Assembly: GCA_042218065.1 (NCBI GenBank)
Contig: JBDGRL010000012.1
Location: 6,518 to 70,517, forward strand
DNA: 64,000 nt
Direction: 5' to 3'
Origin: JBDGRJ01 sp042218065
Lineage (GTDB): Bacteria > Patescibacteriota > Patescibacteriia > Magasanikbacterales > UBA922
Shown here: one piece after another, positions 17,271-25,540 of the stretch
Layout of the letters: each line of letters begins with the position of its first letter
Numbering within the stretch: the first letter of the stretch is position 1
The notes under the pieces: model-generated
Database searches by the model: none
Seen by the model: only the letters and a program-made list of their open reading frames with translations
Told to the model about the DNA's origin: nothing
Made by a program: the position numbers and the translations under genes

Positions 17271-18167
17271 ATGGACAGACATAAACCTGTACTTGTTAAA
17301 GAAGTGATAGAAAATTTGAACCTATCTGCTGGTGACAATGCTATAGATTGCACTGTAGGAGATGGTGGTCACAGTGAAAGAATCTTGCAAGAAACTGGCC
17401 CAGATGGAAGGTTATTAGCTTTAGATGCCGACCCTGAGTCTTTACAAAGATCCAAAGAATTTTTAGAAAATTTTTCAGAGAGGATTATTTTTGTTCGAGA
17501 AAATTTTAAGAATTTAGAGCAATTAGTAAAAAAAGAGGATTTTGAGCATATAAAAGCAGTTTTGTTTGATTTAGGTTGGTCTACAGACCAGCTAGAGAGA
17601 GGAAAGGGCTTTAGTTTTGATAAAGACGAGCCTCTGGATATGCGTTATGATAACGAAGGAAGAACAGCAGCAGATATAGTCAATAATTTTGACAAGACAA
17701 AATTAGAGTTTATATTTCGCAGATTAGGCGAGGAAGATTTTAGTGAGCAAATCTCTGCTTCGATAGTAGAGAAAAGAGAGGAGGAGCAAATACAAACTAC
17801 AGAAGACTTAAGGAAGCTAGTTTTAGAAGTGTACAGAAAGCAATTGAACTCTGATAAAGAGGTGCCCTGGGTAGGCGGTAAGCATCCTGCAACAAATGTA
17901 TTTCAGGCTTTAAGGATAGCTGTAAATAAAGAACTAAAAACACTCAGAAGCGCCCTTCCACAAGCATTAGAAGTTTTAGATTCAGGAGGAAGTATGGCTG
18001 TTATTAGTTTCCATTCTTTAGAAGATAGAATAGTAAAGCACTTTTTCAAAGATAATAAGGGTAATTTAAAGATTATAACTTCCAGTCCTATAACACCTAC
18101 TTCAGAGGAAATAGAATCCAATCCTAGTTCTCGTTCTGCTAAATTAAGAGTAGCACAAAAACTATGA
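17271..18167 (+). CDS. rsmH: 16S rRNA (cytosine(1402)-N(4))-methyltransferase RsmH
   Basis: An AdoMet-dependent enzyme that methylates N4 of C1402 in 16S rRNA. It has 298 residues, close to the family norm. It starts MDRHKPVLVKEVIENL, followed by the AdoMet motif DCTVGDGGHSERIL (about 26-39). Later come LFDLGWSTDQLE, DMRYD, HPATNVFQALRIAVN and the closing VISFHSLEDRIVKHFF. The stop overlaps the start of the ftsL-like gene by 4 nt. Confidence 0.97.
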   Translation: MDRHKPVLVKEVIENLNLSAGDNAIDCTVGDGGHSERILQETGPDGRLLALDADPESLQRSKEFLENFSERIIFVRENFKNLEQLVKKEDFEHIKAVLFDLGWSTDQLERGKGFSFDKDEPLDMRYDNEGRTAADIVNNFDKTKLEFIFRRLGEEDFSEQISASIVEKREEEQIQTTEDLRKLVLEVYRKQLNSDKEVPWVGGKHPATNVFQALRIAVNKELKTLRSALPQALEVLDSGGSMAVISFHSLEDRIVKHFFKDNKGNLKIITSSPITPTSEEIESNPSSRSAKLRVAQKL

Positions 18168-18505
18168 GAGAATATTCTACTAAAAACTCAAGAAAAGCAA
18201 AAAGAAAAAAATGGAAGAGGTTTTTTCTTGGCACAACCTTTCGATTAATTTTAATTGGTTTGATATTGCTGTTTTCAACTATGTATATTATAGAAACCAG
18301 CTCCATTGCTGCTAGTGGTTATAAAATCTCTAGTTTAAAGCAAAAGATAGAAAAATTAGAAAATAAAAATCAAAGATTAAAGGTCAAAATTGCACGTAAA
18401 AGCTCTATTAACAGCATTACAGATCGGATCGATCAAGAAGAATATGTGCCGATAAAAAATGCAGAGTATATCTCACTAGAAGGCACCTCTGTAGTGAAGA
18501 AATAA
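18164..18505 (+). CDS. FtsL/DivIC-like septum protein
   Basis: 113 residues: a strongly basic cytoplasmic N-terminus, one transmembrane helix (about 27-45, FRLILIGLILLFSTMYI) and then a leucine-zipper-like coiled coil (about 57-80, SLKQKIEKLENKNQRLKVK). This build and its position directly after rsmH match FtsL, the bitopic division protein that pairs with DivIC/FtsB. Sequence conservation in this family is low, so the call rests on topology and synteny. A strong terminator 28 nt later ends the operon. No ftsI, murE or mraY follows, so the dcw cluster is split. Confidence 0.8.
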   Translation: MREYSTKNSRKAKRKKWKRFFLGTTFRLILIGLILLFSTMYIIETSSIAASGYKISSLKQKIEKLENKNQRLKVKIARKSSINSITDRIDQEEYVPIKNAEYISLEGTSVVKK

Positions 18506-18532
18506 AAATTAAATAAACACACAAATGTACTT

Positions 18533-18556
18533 AGCCGTCTTGGACGGCTTTTTTAT
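18533..18556 (+). terminator. Rho-independent terminator of mraZ-rsmH-ftsL
   Basis: AGCCGTC (18533-18539), a 3-nt loop and GACGGCT (18543-18549), followed by an uninterrupted T-run (CTTTTTTATTTATT). Confidence 0.88.
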
Positions 18557-18611
18557 TTATTAGATATTCAACATTATGCTAAAATAATAACTAGAAATAT
18601 GATTCAAAAAT

Positions 18612-18959
18612 ATGTTTTATCAGAAACTAATAGGTAGATTTTTTTTCAGTTTTGTTTATACACCTTTCTGGTGGTATACAAGAGGTCTTGTCAGAGCTTT
18701 TTATTTTTGCAAAAGATTATTAAAAATTGGAAATAAAAACTTAGTACCGATGCTTTGGTTGAGGAATATTTTTGTCCCTATGTTTGGTCAAAGAGATTGG
18801 CAGGGCAGAATTGTTAGTTTTTTTATGCGGCTAGCGAATGTTTTTGGTAGGAGCTTAGCTTTATTTTTGTGGTTTATAATCGTATCTCTTGTATTTTTTG
18901 TATGGGTATCTTTGCCTGTCTTTGTTTTGACTATGCTTTTATTTTCTTTATTTAATTGA
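18612..18959 (+). CDS. Small membrane protein coupled to the Clp ATPase gene
   Basis: 115 residues, basic and aromatic at the N-terminus (FYQKLIGRFFFSFVYTPFWW), with one or two hydrophobic helices in the C-terminal third (about residues 80-112). Not assigned to a family. Its stop overlaps the reading frame of the following Clp gene, and similar small membrane proteins next to membrane-anchored Clp ATPases would make a sensible partner or anchor. The -10 TAAAAT lies just upstream and the transcript would have a short leader. Function is inferred only from coupling. Confidence 0.7.
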   Translation: MFYQKLIGRFFFSFVYTPFWWYTRGLVRAFYFCKRLLKIGNKNLVPMLWLRNIFVPMFGQRDWQGRIVSFFMRLANVFGRSLALFLWFIIVSLVFFVWVSLPVFVLTMLLFSLFN

Positions 18960-18964
18960 AGGTT

Positions 18965-21643
18965 ATGGATTTTTCAGAGACAGAAAAATTACCACTTCAG
19001 AGGCAAGATGGACAGGTGTACTTTCAGGAGGGTAAGAATGCTTGGTATTTCGGCCAGAAATTAGATCATAATGAGATTCAATATCGTAGGTATAAGGGTT
19101 TAGTAGATAAATTACAGATCGGTTTATTGACATTGTTTGCTTTATTTTGCTTCGTTTTATTTTATTTGTTTTTACCAGAATCTTCTTTATTATTCTCTTT
19201 TAAGTTTTGGTTGAACCCCGATCCTCTTCTGGCTTGGTTTTGGTTGGGGGTATTAAGTATTTTATATGTTTGGGCTAGAGTTCTGATTTTAAACCATAAG
19301 GACTTAAAGGTATTTGATTACCAGGAGAAAGATTTTAAGCAGAAAAATCCCTCTGGATCTGATTTATCAAAATCTGGAGCTGAAAATTTATCTAAAAAGA
19401 GCAATAAAGATTTAACTAAATATTTCACAAAAGACTGTAGGAAAATTATAGATAGAGCTTATAGACTAGCTGATAAGAATAATATAAAAGAGGTAAGTCC
19501 AGAAGTTATTTTTTATTCACTTTTATTTAATGAAAGAATTTCTAGTATTTTTGTAAGATTGAATTTACCAGTAGATCAGATTAAAGAGAAGTTTTCTGAA
19601 ATTATTTCGGGAAGTACTCAATTAGAACCTAAACTAAAAGACGGTTTTTATCAGACAATTTTTCTTGCATATAAGATAGCACGAAAAGAGAAACAAGAAC
19701 ATATTGATGTTACAGAACTTATCTTAGCTACAGTGCAAAATTCAAATCAGCTTCAAGAATTTCTTTATGATTTAAAAGTAGATATGGAAAAGTTACAGAA
19801 AGTAGTAGAATGGGTTCGTATTAGATCTAGATTAAGAAAAAGGTATAGAAGGAGACAAAAAGAGGCTGCTTACAGAAGTGAAGCAGGTATTGATAGAGCA
19901 ATGACCTCAGTAGCTACCCCTTATTTAAACAAATTTAGCCAAGATCTTACATTTTTGGCTCAGAAATCTCAACTAGAATCCTGTGTGGCTAGAAAAAAAG
20001 AGATTGATGAGATCTTTCGAGTAATAGAAACAGGAAGACAAAGTGTATTGTTAACTGGAGAAATAGGTGTTGGGAAAAGCACTTTAGTTAATGGTATAGC
20101 TCAAAGAATGATAGGCAAAAATATTCCTAAAGAGTTGGAAGAAAAAAGGCTGGTAAAGCTTTCAATTTCTAAATTACTAGCGGGTACTAGTGTAAGCGGT
20201 GCTCAACAAAGGTTAATAAATATAATGCAAGAAGTAGCAAAAGCCGGGAATGTCGTGCTATTTATAGATGGCATAGATAAATTGATGGGAGCTCAGACGG
20301 ATAAAGGTTCCAGTTTAGATGTAGCAGGAACTTTGGCTGAATACCTAAGTTCTGGTAGATTTTTGACTATCGCAGTTACCACAAATAAAGGGTACAATAG
20401 ACAGATAGTCAACACTCAGCTGGATACGATTTTCTCTCGGGTAAACATAGAAGAGATGGATTTGGACCAAACTATAAAGGTTTTGGAGTCGAAAGCAGGC
20501 CTAATTGAACACCAACAAAATATATTTTTCTCTTATAAGGGACTTGAGCAGTCTGCGGAATTAGCAGAAAAATTTATTCAGCAAAAAAATCTACCAGAGA
20601 GTGCTATTGAAATAATGACTCAAGCAGCTAGCTATAGTAGAAGCCAGAAAGGTGAGAAGTCTTTGGTACTAGAAGAAGATGTATCAGAGGTGGTGAGTGA
20701 TAAGACCGGCATTCCTACTACTTCGTTGACGGAAGAGGAGTCAGAGAAACTAATGAAACTGGAAGAAAAAATGCATGAAAGAATTATTGGTCAAGATGAG
20801 GCGGTGGAAATGGTATCAAACGCGCTTCGTAGAGCCAGGACAGAGGTTCGATCTGAGGACAAGCCAATCTCTACTTTTCTCTTCTTGGGACCAACCGGGG
20901 TGGGTAAGACTGAGCTAGCAAAAACAATTTCTTCGACTTATTTTGGTGGAGAAGAGAAAATGATCCGCATAGATATGAGTGAATACCAAGACAAACAATC
21001 TGTTTATAGATTAATAGGTCAACCTAATGAGCAAGGTACCGGCCTTCTTACTCAGCAAGTCCGCGAAAATCCATTTTCGTTGTTGTTGTTAGATGAGTTG
21101 GAAAAATCAAGTCAGGATGTACAAAATCTATTCTTACAAGCCTTTGATGACGGGAAGTTGACTGATAGCGTAGGTAGAGAGGTTGATTTTACCAACACCA
21201 TCATTATTGCTACCTCTAATGCAGGTACTGAGTATGTGCAGAAAGAACTAGAAAAAGGAAAAGAACTAGAAGATATAAAAGAAAAACTCATACGAGGAAA
21301 GCTGCAAGAATATTATCCCCCTGAGTTTTTAAACAGATTTGATGGAATAGTGCTGTTTAAATCTTTGAAAAAAGAAGAAGTAAAGCAAATTGCTGATCTG
21401 ATGCTGGAGCGAGTACGAGAAGATATGGAAGATAAGGGTATAAAACTAGAAATTACCGAAGGTGCACTTGAGTCTCTAGTAGAAGAAGGCTATGACCCTC
21501 AGTTTGGAGCTAGACCGATGCAGAGAGCTATTCAGGATAATATAGAAAATAAACTAGCAGAACTAGTACTAGAGGATGATTTAGATCGTAGAGATGAGGT
21601 AACTATTAAAAAAGATTTTGAGGTAGATGTAAAAAGAAAATAA
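18965..21643 (+). CDS. Membrane-anchored ClpC/ClpB-type double AAA+ ATPase
   Basis: An unfoldase of about 890 residues. An N-terminal extension carries two transmembrane helices (about 50-70 and 89-108). A Clp-N-like helical region with KKRYRRRQ-type basic linker follows, then two AAA+ modules. D1 has Walker A GEIGVGKST (about 363-371), but its Walker B reads FIDGID, where FIDE is expected, so the catalytic glutamate is missing. D2 is canonical: GPTGVGKTELAK and LLLLDELEKS, with a sensor and C-terminal ClpB/C small domain (QFGARPMQRAIQ). An upstream in-frame TTG at 18956 is possible; ATG 18965 was preferred. It probably works at the membrane with the preceding protein. A peptidase partner is not in the window. 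Confidence 0.9.
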   Translation: MDFSETEKLPLQRQDGQVYFQEGKNAWYFGQKLDHNEIQYRRYKGLVDKLQIGLLTLFALFCFVLFYLFLPESSLLFSFKFWLNPDPLLAWFWLGVLSILYVWARVLILNHKDLKVFDYQEKDFKQKNPSGSDLSKSGAENLSKKSNKDLTKYFTKDCRKIIDRAYRLADKNNIKEVSPEVIFYSLLFNERISSIFVRLNLPVDQIKEKFSEIISGSTQLEPKLKDGFYQTIFLAYKIARKEKQEHIDVTELILATVQNSNQLQEFLYDLKVDMEKLQKVVEWVRIRSRLRKRYRRRQKEAAYRSEAGIDRAMTSVATPYLNKFSQDLTFLAQKSQLESCVARKKEIDEIFRVIETGRQSVLLTGEIGVGKSTLVNGIAQRMIGKNIPKELEEKRLVKLSISKLLAGTSVSGAQQRLINIMQEVAKAGNVVLFIDGIDKLMGAQTDKGSSLDVAGTLAEYLSSGRFLTIAVTTNKGYNRQIVNTQLDTIFSRVNIEEMDLDQTIKVLESKAGLIEHQQNIFFSYKGLEQSAELAEKFIQQKNLPESAIEIMTQAASYSRSQKGEKSLVLEEDVSEVVSDKTGIPTTSLTEEESEKLMKLEEKMHERIIGQDEAVEMVSNALRRARTEVRSEDKPISTFLFLGPTGVGKTELAKTISSTYFGGEEKMIRIDMSEYQDKQSVYRLIGQPNEQGTGLLTQQVRENPFSLLLLDELEKSSQDVQNLFLQAFDDGKLTDSVGREVDFTNTIIIATSNAGTEYVQKELEKGKELEDIKEKLIRGKLQEYYPPEFLNRFDGIVLFKSLKKEEVKQIADLMLERVREDMEDKGIKLEITEGALESLVEEGYDPQFGARPMQRAIQDNIENKLAELVLEDDLDRRDEVTIKKDFEVDVKRK

Positions 21644-21659
21644 TTTCATAAATAAAAAT

Positions 21660-21681
21660 AGCCCAGGATTAATTCTGGGCT
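21660..21681. terminator. Bidirectional terminator hairpin
   Basis: AGCCCAG (21660-21666) and CTGGGCT (21675-21681) with an 8-nt loop. On the minus strand it is followed by ATTTTTATTT, a proper T-run for the 21709-21819 small gene. On the plus strand it lies 17 nt after the Clp gene but lacks a T-run. Confidence 0.65.
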
Positions 21682-21708
21682 GTAAATGGAGATTTTTACT
21701 ATCACCAC

Positions 21709-21819
21709 TTACCACAAACCTTCCTCGACAGCTGGCTTGTCGATGCCGCCCCCCTTTTTTATCTCTGGTTCAGATTCACCACCATTTTTCTTTTTAAATT
21801 CTTTTTCTGTTTTTATCAT
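21709..21819 (-). CDS. Possible 36-residue peptide gene
   Basis: On the minus strand an ATG (21819) opens a 36-codon frame. Its product starts MIKTEKEFKKKNGGESEPE and ends GGGIDKPAVEEGLW. A TATAAT (21835-21840) lies 15 nt upstream, which would make the message nearly leaderless, and a hairpin plus T-run (21660-21681) lies just downstream. Promoter, ORF and terminator thus form a compact unit. The N-terminus is lysine-rich and the C-terminus is Gly/Pro-rich with a terminal Trp. No family is known. It may also be a non-coding small RNA of about 160 nt. Confidence 0.4.
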   Translation of the reverse strand: MIKTEKEFKKKNGGESEPEIKKGGGIDKPAVEEGLW

Positions 21820-21905
21820 TATATTTGTCCAATGATTATAATTTGAGCTATCTTTAATTCGACAATTGCATTTTAAAAATAGTATAAAAATTGTAAAATA
21901 AAAGT

Positions 21906-21929
21906 ACCCAGCAGCTTTAGCCACTGGGT
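21906..21929 (-). terminator. Terminator of the minus-strand 22343 gene
   Basis: ACCCAG (21906-21911) and CTGGGT (21924-21929) flank a 12-nt loop. Read on the minus strand the stem is followed by ACTTTTATTTTA. It lies about 50 nt beyond the stop of the 121-residue gene. Confidence 0.65.
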
Positions 21930-21977
21930 GTGGTGTGACCGTGCCCGTAGAGTCGGCGGGGGTAGGTCGGAATACCC

Positions 21978-22343
21978 TCAATCCTTGAGGTAGACGTCGA
22001 CGATGATCGGTGGATTTTTGTCATCGTTGACTACGGTGATTTCGGCTCGGAACCGCTCGTCTTCGAGAGCGAGTTTGTTGAGATCCGTTTCGACCACTTC
22101 TTTCATTTCGGCGAGAGCTTCCTCTAGTGAACTGTAACTTTTATTTGTGGACCATTTCAACCTTTGATTGTAAATCTGTGCGTGTCCCTGCAACCGGGCG
22201 CAGTTTGCCGTGTTGGCGATCAGCTGCCCGTATTGTGAACTGAAATTGTGCGGTACGCACGAATTCGTTGCAAGCACTGTCGGCTTCTTTTTCAGAGCGA
22301 GTGTTTGGGCGATCTGGAGCTGTCCTTGGTCTTCGAACGACAT
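21978..22343 (-). CDS. Orphan acidic protein, GC-richer than its surroundings
   Basis: The start was set at 22343 (MSFEDQGQLQIAQ) because a GAGG Shine-Dalgarno lies 6 nt upstream; a longer frame to 22412 exists but reads a basic, Cys/Trp-rich, unlikely N-terminus. It has 121 residues. The C-terminal half is acidic and helical (SLEEALAEMKEVVETDLNK) and ends in a beta-like ITVVNDDKNPPIIVDVYL. Not recognised. Two cysteines are present. Codon use favours C and G at third positions, unlike the flanking genes, which suggests recent transfer. A TTGACA (22432-22437, minus) serves as likely -35, next to the divergent wecA-like start. Confidence 0.6.
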   Translation of the reverse strand: MSFEDQGQLQIAQTLALKKKPTVLATNSCVPHNFSSQYGQLIANTANCARLQGHAQIYNQRLKWSTNKSYSSLEEALAEMKEVVETDLNKLALEDERFRAEITVVNDDKNPPIIVDVYLKD

Positions 22344-22441
22344 GGTGTACCTCGATTGCTTTGGGAGCGAAAAGAGCGAAACAATTCCCCAGCAACGGGA
22401 AATCAAGTGCAACTTATCATATATATATTGATGTCAAGTAA

Positions 22442-23506
22442 ATGACTTTATTTTTTTACTTTTTAACAACTTTTCTGCTAAGTTTAGTTATAACTTGGGC
22501 AATTAAACTATATATGAAACAGCAGGAGATAGTAGACAAAGCCAAAAGCATACAAAGAAAGATACACGATGAGGATAAGCCACTAGGTGGCGGGGCAGCT
22601 ATTTATTTATCTTTTTTTATACCAACAGCTATAGCTTTTTATTTATCGGATATCGGAACCACTATAAATGGTGGCTATTTATTAGCTATAGCTACCAGTG
22701 GAGCAATAATTGTTTTAGGTGGGTTATTGGATGATATTTATAATCTTAAATACTATTGGCAGTTTATAGCACCCGTGCTGGCTGTGGTCATAATTATTTT
22801 TTTTGGTATAGGACCAGAAGTTATTACAAACCCGTTCGGAGGAGTTTTTCGTTTGAATAACTTAGTTTTGAGCTTCGGATCCGTTAAATGGGTATTGCTG
22901 AGTGATATTATAGTGTTTTTTTGGTTGATGGGTATGATGTTTACCACTAAACTTTTGGACGGGCTGGACGGATTGGTAGCAGGTTTGGTGGCTATTGGCG
23001 GCTTGATGATTTTCTTTTTATCGCTTCAGCCACAATGGTATCAACCCGAGATGTCGGTTATATCAATCATTTTCGCTGCTAGTTGTCTTGGTTTTTTGTT
23101 CTGGAATTGGCATCCAGCAAGTATATTCTTGGGGGAGTCTGGCAGTCTGTTGGTTGGATTTATATTAGGTACTTTAGCTATCATATCGGGGGGTAAAATA
23201 GCGACTGCATTGTTGGTGATGGGGATTCCCATTTTGGATGTTGTCAGGGTTGTGTTTATGCGTGTCAAAAAGGGTAAGTCTGTTTTTAGGGGTGATAAAG
23301 AGCATTTACATTTCAGGCTGATAAGTAATGGGTTGAATCAAAGACAAGCTGTACTTTTATTTTACGCGATATCTTTTTTGTTTGGTATAACTACTTTATT
23401 TTTGCAGAGTAAACAGAAACTGATTGCTTTGCTGTTTTTAGCTGTTTTGATGCTGTTAGTTGGTATATGGTTTTTAAAGCAAGATTCTAATAATACAAGT
23501 ACTTAA
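22442..23506 (+). CDS. WecA/TagO/MraY-family phosphoglycosyltransferase
   Basis: A polytopic enzyme of 354 residues (about 10-11 helices) that moves a sugar-1-phosphate from a UDP-sugar to undecaprenyl phosphate. Diagnostic motifs are DEDKPLGGGAAIYLS (about residues 41-55), the LGGLLDDIYNLKYYWQ aspartate pair, TTKLLDGLDGLVAG, and the cytoplasmic HLHFRL histidines preceded by GDKEH. The last motif and the lack of MraY-specific motifs favour the WecA/TagO (GlcNAc-1-P) branch, which starts teichoic-acid or O-antigen-like glycans. That suits the glycan cluster at 29-53 kb. It is divergent from the 22343 gene. Confidence 0.93.
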   Translation: MTLFFYFLTTFLLSLVITWAIKLYMKQQEIVDKAKSIQRKIHDEDKPLGGGAAIYLSFFIPTAIAFYLSDIGTTINGGYLLAIATSGAIIVLGGLLDDIYNLKYYWQFIAPVLAVVIIIFFGIGPEVITNPFGGVFRLNNLVLSFGSVKWVLLSDIIVFFWLMGMMFTTKLLDGLDGLVAGLVAIGGLMIFFLSLQPQWYQPEMSVISIIFAASCLGFLFWNWHPASIFLGESGSLLVGFILGTLAIISGGKIATALLVMGIPILDVVRVVFMRVKKGKSVFRGDKEHLHFRLISNGLNQRQAVLLFYAISFLFGITTLFLQSKQKLIALLFLAVLMLLVGIWFLKQDSNNTST

Positions 23507-23515
23507 TATTTTTTT

Positions 23516-23971
23516 ATGAAATTCCGGTTTAAATACTTATTTGTAGCTGTTTTTTTGGTTTCTGCTGTATTTTTGTATTTCACTTATGATGATTTTGACA
23601 CAGCTCGGATTAAACTTGGTGGCGAGCAATTAAGAGTTTTGGTGGCAGAAACTAGATATCAAAAATATAAGGGTTTAGGTGGCAGGAGAGGGTTAGATGA
23701 GTATGATGGTATGTTATTTAAGTATTTTCCTCCAAGAAAAGTCGGGATTGTAATGCGGGATATGAAATTTCCTATTGATATAGTCTGGTTGAATGATGGT
23801 AAAGTAGTGGATATAGCTCCAAATGTTCAACCTCAACCAGATACTACAGAGGAAAAGCTTAAAGTGTATCGTCCTAGAAAAAAGGCTAATTTAGTAGTAG
23901 AGCTACCTGCTGGTTGGAGTAAAAAACATAGTTTAGAAATAGGAAATAAAATTAAAATTTTAAAACAGTGA
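23516..23971 (+). CDS. DUF192 protein, secreted or membrane-anchored
   Basis: 151 residues. An N-terminal hydrophobic segment (about 6-22) is either an anchor or an uncleaved signal peptide. The rest is a DUF192 domain: VLVAETRYQKYKGLGGRRGL, then DGMLFKYFPPRKVGIVMRDM and FPIDIVWLNDGKVVDIAPNV. The family includes PmrA-associated and haloarchaeal envelope proteins with no proven function. It follows the WecA-like gene after 9 nt and shares its terminator. Confidence 0.92.
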   Translation: MKFRFKYLFVAVFLVSAVFLYFTYDDFDTARIKLGGEQLRVLVAETRYQKYKGLGGRRGLDEYDGMLFKYFPPRKVGIVMRDMKFPIDIVWLNDGKVVDIAPNVQPQPDTTEEKLKVYRPRKKANLVVELPAGWSKKHSLEIGNKIKILKQ

Positions 23972-23984
23972 TTTAAAATAAAAA

Positions 23985-24009
23985 AAGGCTATTCCCCCCA
24001 AATAGCCTT
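23985..24009. terminator. Bidirectional terminator between convergent genes
   Basis: AAGGCTATT (23985-23993) and AATAGCCTT (24001-24009) form a perfect 9-bp stem. It has A-rich DNA on the left (a T-run for the minus strand) and serves the convergent genes ending at 23971 and 24018. Confidence 0.8.
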
Positions 24010-24017
24010 ATTGTCCT

Positions 24018-24869
24018 TCATTTGGTTTTAATCTTCGGAATTTGTGCAAAGCTTAAGTTTATTTTCAAAGTGCTAAGTTCGACTTTATGATTTAGTCTCT
24101 CTATAGGTAGGCTCATCAAAGAAAACGCAGCTCTCTTTAGTTCGGGGTACTGGTTTGTCAACACTTGTAAATAAATGATGGCAGATGTCATTTTCTTACA
24201 TTCTTTCCATCTCTTTACTTCCGGACCATTAATCATTTCTTTCGGTATATGGTATTTTTTCGCTTTTTCCAACAGTTTTTGGAGGCTTTTAACATACTCG
24301 ATTCCAGCCTGTATTCTTTTTTGCTGTTCGGATAGGAGTTCTTTTATTTCTTTCTCTTTTTTCTCTATTCTTCTAACAGCTTCTTCAATTTCTGGGTCTT
24401 CACTATTAATTTTGGATATTTTCTGATTTACTTTGTTCAGTTCCTTCTTAAGTTTATTTTTATCCTTCTTCAAACTTTTTCGAAAACCTTTCATCAAATC
24501 CATATAATCCTGAAGCTTGCTTTTGATCATACTTTCGTGTTCTTCCATGTATTTCTGAACCCACTTGTTACCTTTAGAGCAGATCTTTAGTACTTGTTCT
24601 TTTTTTATGCTTTTGCAAGTAGGTGCTTTACTACTGGTTAACAAGTCGAACCCTTCTTCAGTGATTTTGTTGAGATACTTTCTTGATTTGCTCTTACTGC
24701 TCGTTTTTTTGAGGACTTTTTTAGCCTTACCAATGTTCCAAAAGAATGCCTGCAACTGAGCGCTCTTTTCACAACTCCATTTGTTGTTTTTTTCTGCGAA
24801 AGCTTGACAGCAGAAAATAGTGATCATAGAAAAGATGGCAACACCGATCGTGTAAGCACTTCTTTTCAT
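24018..24869 (-). CDS. Secreted coiled-coil protein
   Basis: 283 residues with a clear signal peptide: basic MKRSAY, a hydrophobic core and a probable AFA cleavage site at about residue 25. The mature protein is lysine-rich and dominated by helices. A long coiled coil spans about residues 130-200 (KDKNKLKKELNKVNQKISK, then EAVRRIEKKEKEIKELLSEQ). Several cysteines are paired along the N-terminal half. No family was recognised. A strong AGGAGG Shine-Dalgarno and its own promoter (24921-24949) show it is an independent unit. Structural or cell-contact function is only a guess. Confidence 0.8.
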   Translation of the reverse strand: MKRSAYTIGVAIFSMITIFCCQAFAEKNNKWSCEKSAQLQAFFWNIGKAKKVLKKTSSKSKSRKYLNKITEEGFDLLTSSKAPTCKSIKKEQVLKICSKGNKWVQKYMEEHESMIKSKLQDYMDLMKGFRKSLKKDKNKLKKELNKVNQKISKINSEDPEIEEAVRRIEKKEKEIKELLSEQQKRIQAGIEYVKSLQKLLEKAKKYHIPKEMINGPEVKRWKECKKMTSAIIYLQVLTNQYPELKRAAFSLMSLPIERLNHKVELSTLKINLSFAQIPKIKTK

Positions 24870-24920
24870 TGTTACCTCCTGAAGCTGTGCTTGGAAGGAG
24901 CGAACTTTAGCTCAAGCCTT

Positions 24921-24949
24921 ATAATATAAGAAAACTTTAATTTTGTCAA
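24921..24949 (-). promoter_or_regulatory. Promoter of the secreted coiled-coil protein
   Basis: On the minus strand TTGACA (24949-24944), a 17-nt spacer and TATTAT (24926-24921). In the leader CTCCT (24900-24896) can pair with the AGGAG (24880-24876) of the Shine-Dalgarno, so translation may be controlled. Confidence 0.75.
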
Positions 24950-25126
24950 TGTAGATACACTAAACTTAAAAATTCGTATTTGTAGAATATAAGACCGTTG
25001 TTAACTTAGAGCGTTTAACCTATCTCTCGATTTAGCATACTTGTCTGAATAGTGAATTTCAAAAGTATTCCAAATCTGCTTAAAGCATTCTTTCAGTGGT
25101 TCTTATCTCTGAAAATACTTGCATTC

Positions 25127-25155
25127 TTGACAGAAAGACAAATTTTAGATAAAAT
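25127..25155 (+). promoter_or_regulatory. Promoter of rplU
   Basis: TTGACA (25127-25132), a 17-nt spacer and TAAAAT (25150-25155), 28 nt ahead of the ATG. This leaves a leader of about 22 nt without a Shine-Dalgarno. Confidence 0.82.
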
Positions 25156-25183
25156 ACTTGCGCTGAAAATAAGTAAAATAAAT

Positions 25184-25492
25184 ATGTTTGCAGTAATAGA
25201 AACAGGAGGGAAACAATACCAAGTCCAGGAAGGCGATAAAATAAAAGTAGAAAAATTAGAAGCAGATGAGGGTGAGGAAGTAGAGTTTGATCAAGTGTTG
25301 TTAATGTCTGATGAAGAAGGGGAAGAAACCGAGATCGGAACTCCTTATTTAGAAGAAACTGTGACTGCTGAAGTCACAGAACAAGATCGTCACGATAAAG
25401 TTGAGGTAGTAAAATTTAAACGAAAGAATAGATATAAGAAAACTTACGGACACAAGCAGCCTTACACTGAAGTTAAGATTAAGTCCTTGTAG
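25184..25492 (+). CDS. rplU: Large ribosomal subunit protein bL21
   Basis: 102 residues starting MFAVIETGGKQYQVQEGDK, the canonical bL21 N-terminus. The same frame is open further upstream, but the promoter lies inside that extension, so ATG 25184 is the start. The C-terminal KFKRKNRYKKTYGHKQPYT stretch is the rRNA-binding signature. The middle is strikingly acidic for a ribosomal protein (ADEGEEVEF, DEEGEETEIG). Its usual partner rpmA (bL27) does not follow; the next gene, recR, is on the other strand. Confidence 0.96.
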   Translation: MFAVIETGGKQYQVQEGDKIKVEKLEADEGEEVEFDQVLLMSDEEGEETEIGTPYLEETVTAEVTEQDRHDKVEVVKFKRKNRYKKTYGHKQPYTEVKIKSL

Positions 25493-25540
25493 TTAGAGTT
25501 GACTTTTAGGTAGTCTGATTTGCCTACTTTCCAAAAAGTG

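Noticed and set aside
22344..22412. Longer N-terminus for the minus-strand orphan gene
   Set aside because: The extra 23 residues are unlike the rest of the protein, and the Shine-Dalgarno points to the start at 22343.
25052..25183. N-terminal extension of bL21
   Set aside because: The promoter (25127-25155) lies inside this extension, and the normal bL21 start is at ATG 25184.
25493..25540. Possible terminator hairpin between rplU and recR
   Set aside because: A weak pairing (GGTAG/CCTAC with ACTTTT/AAAAAGT) is visible, but it is interrupted and lacks a clear T-run for either gene, so it is not listed as a feature.
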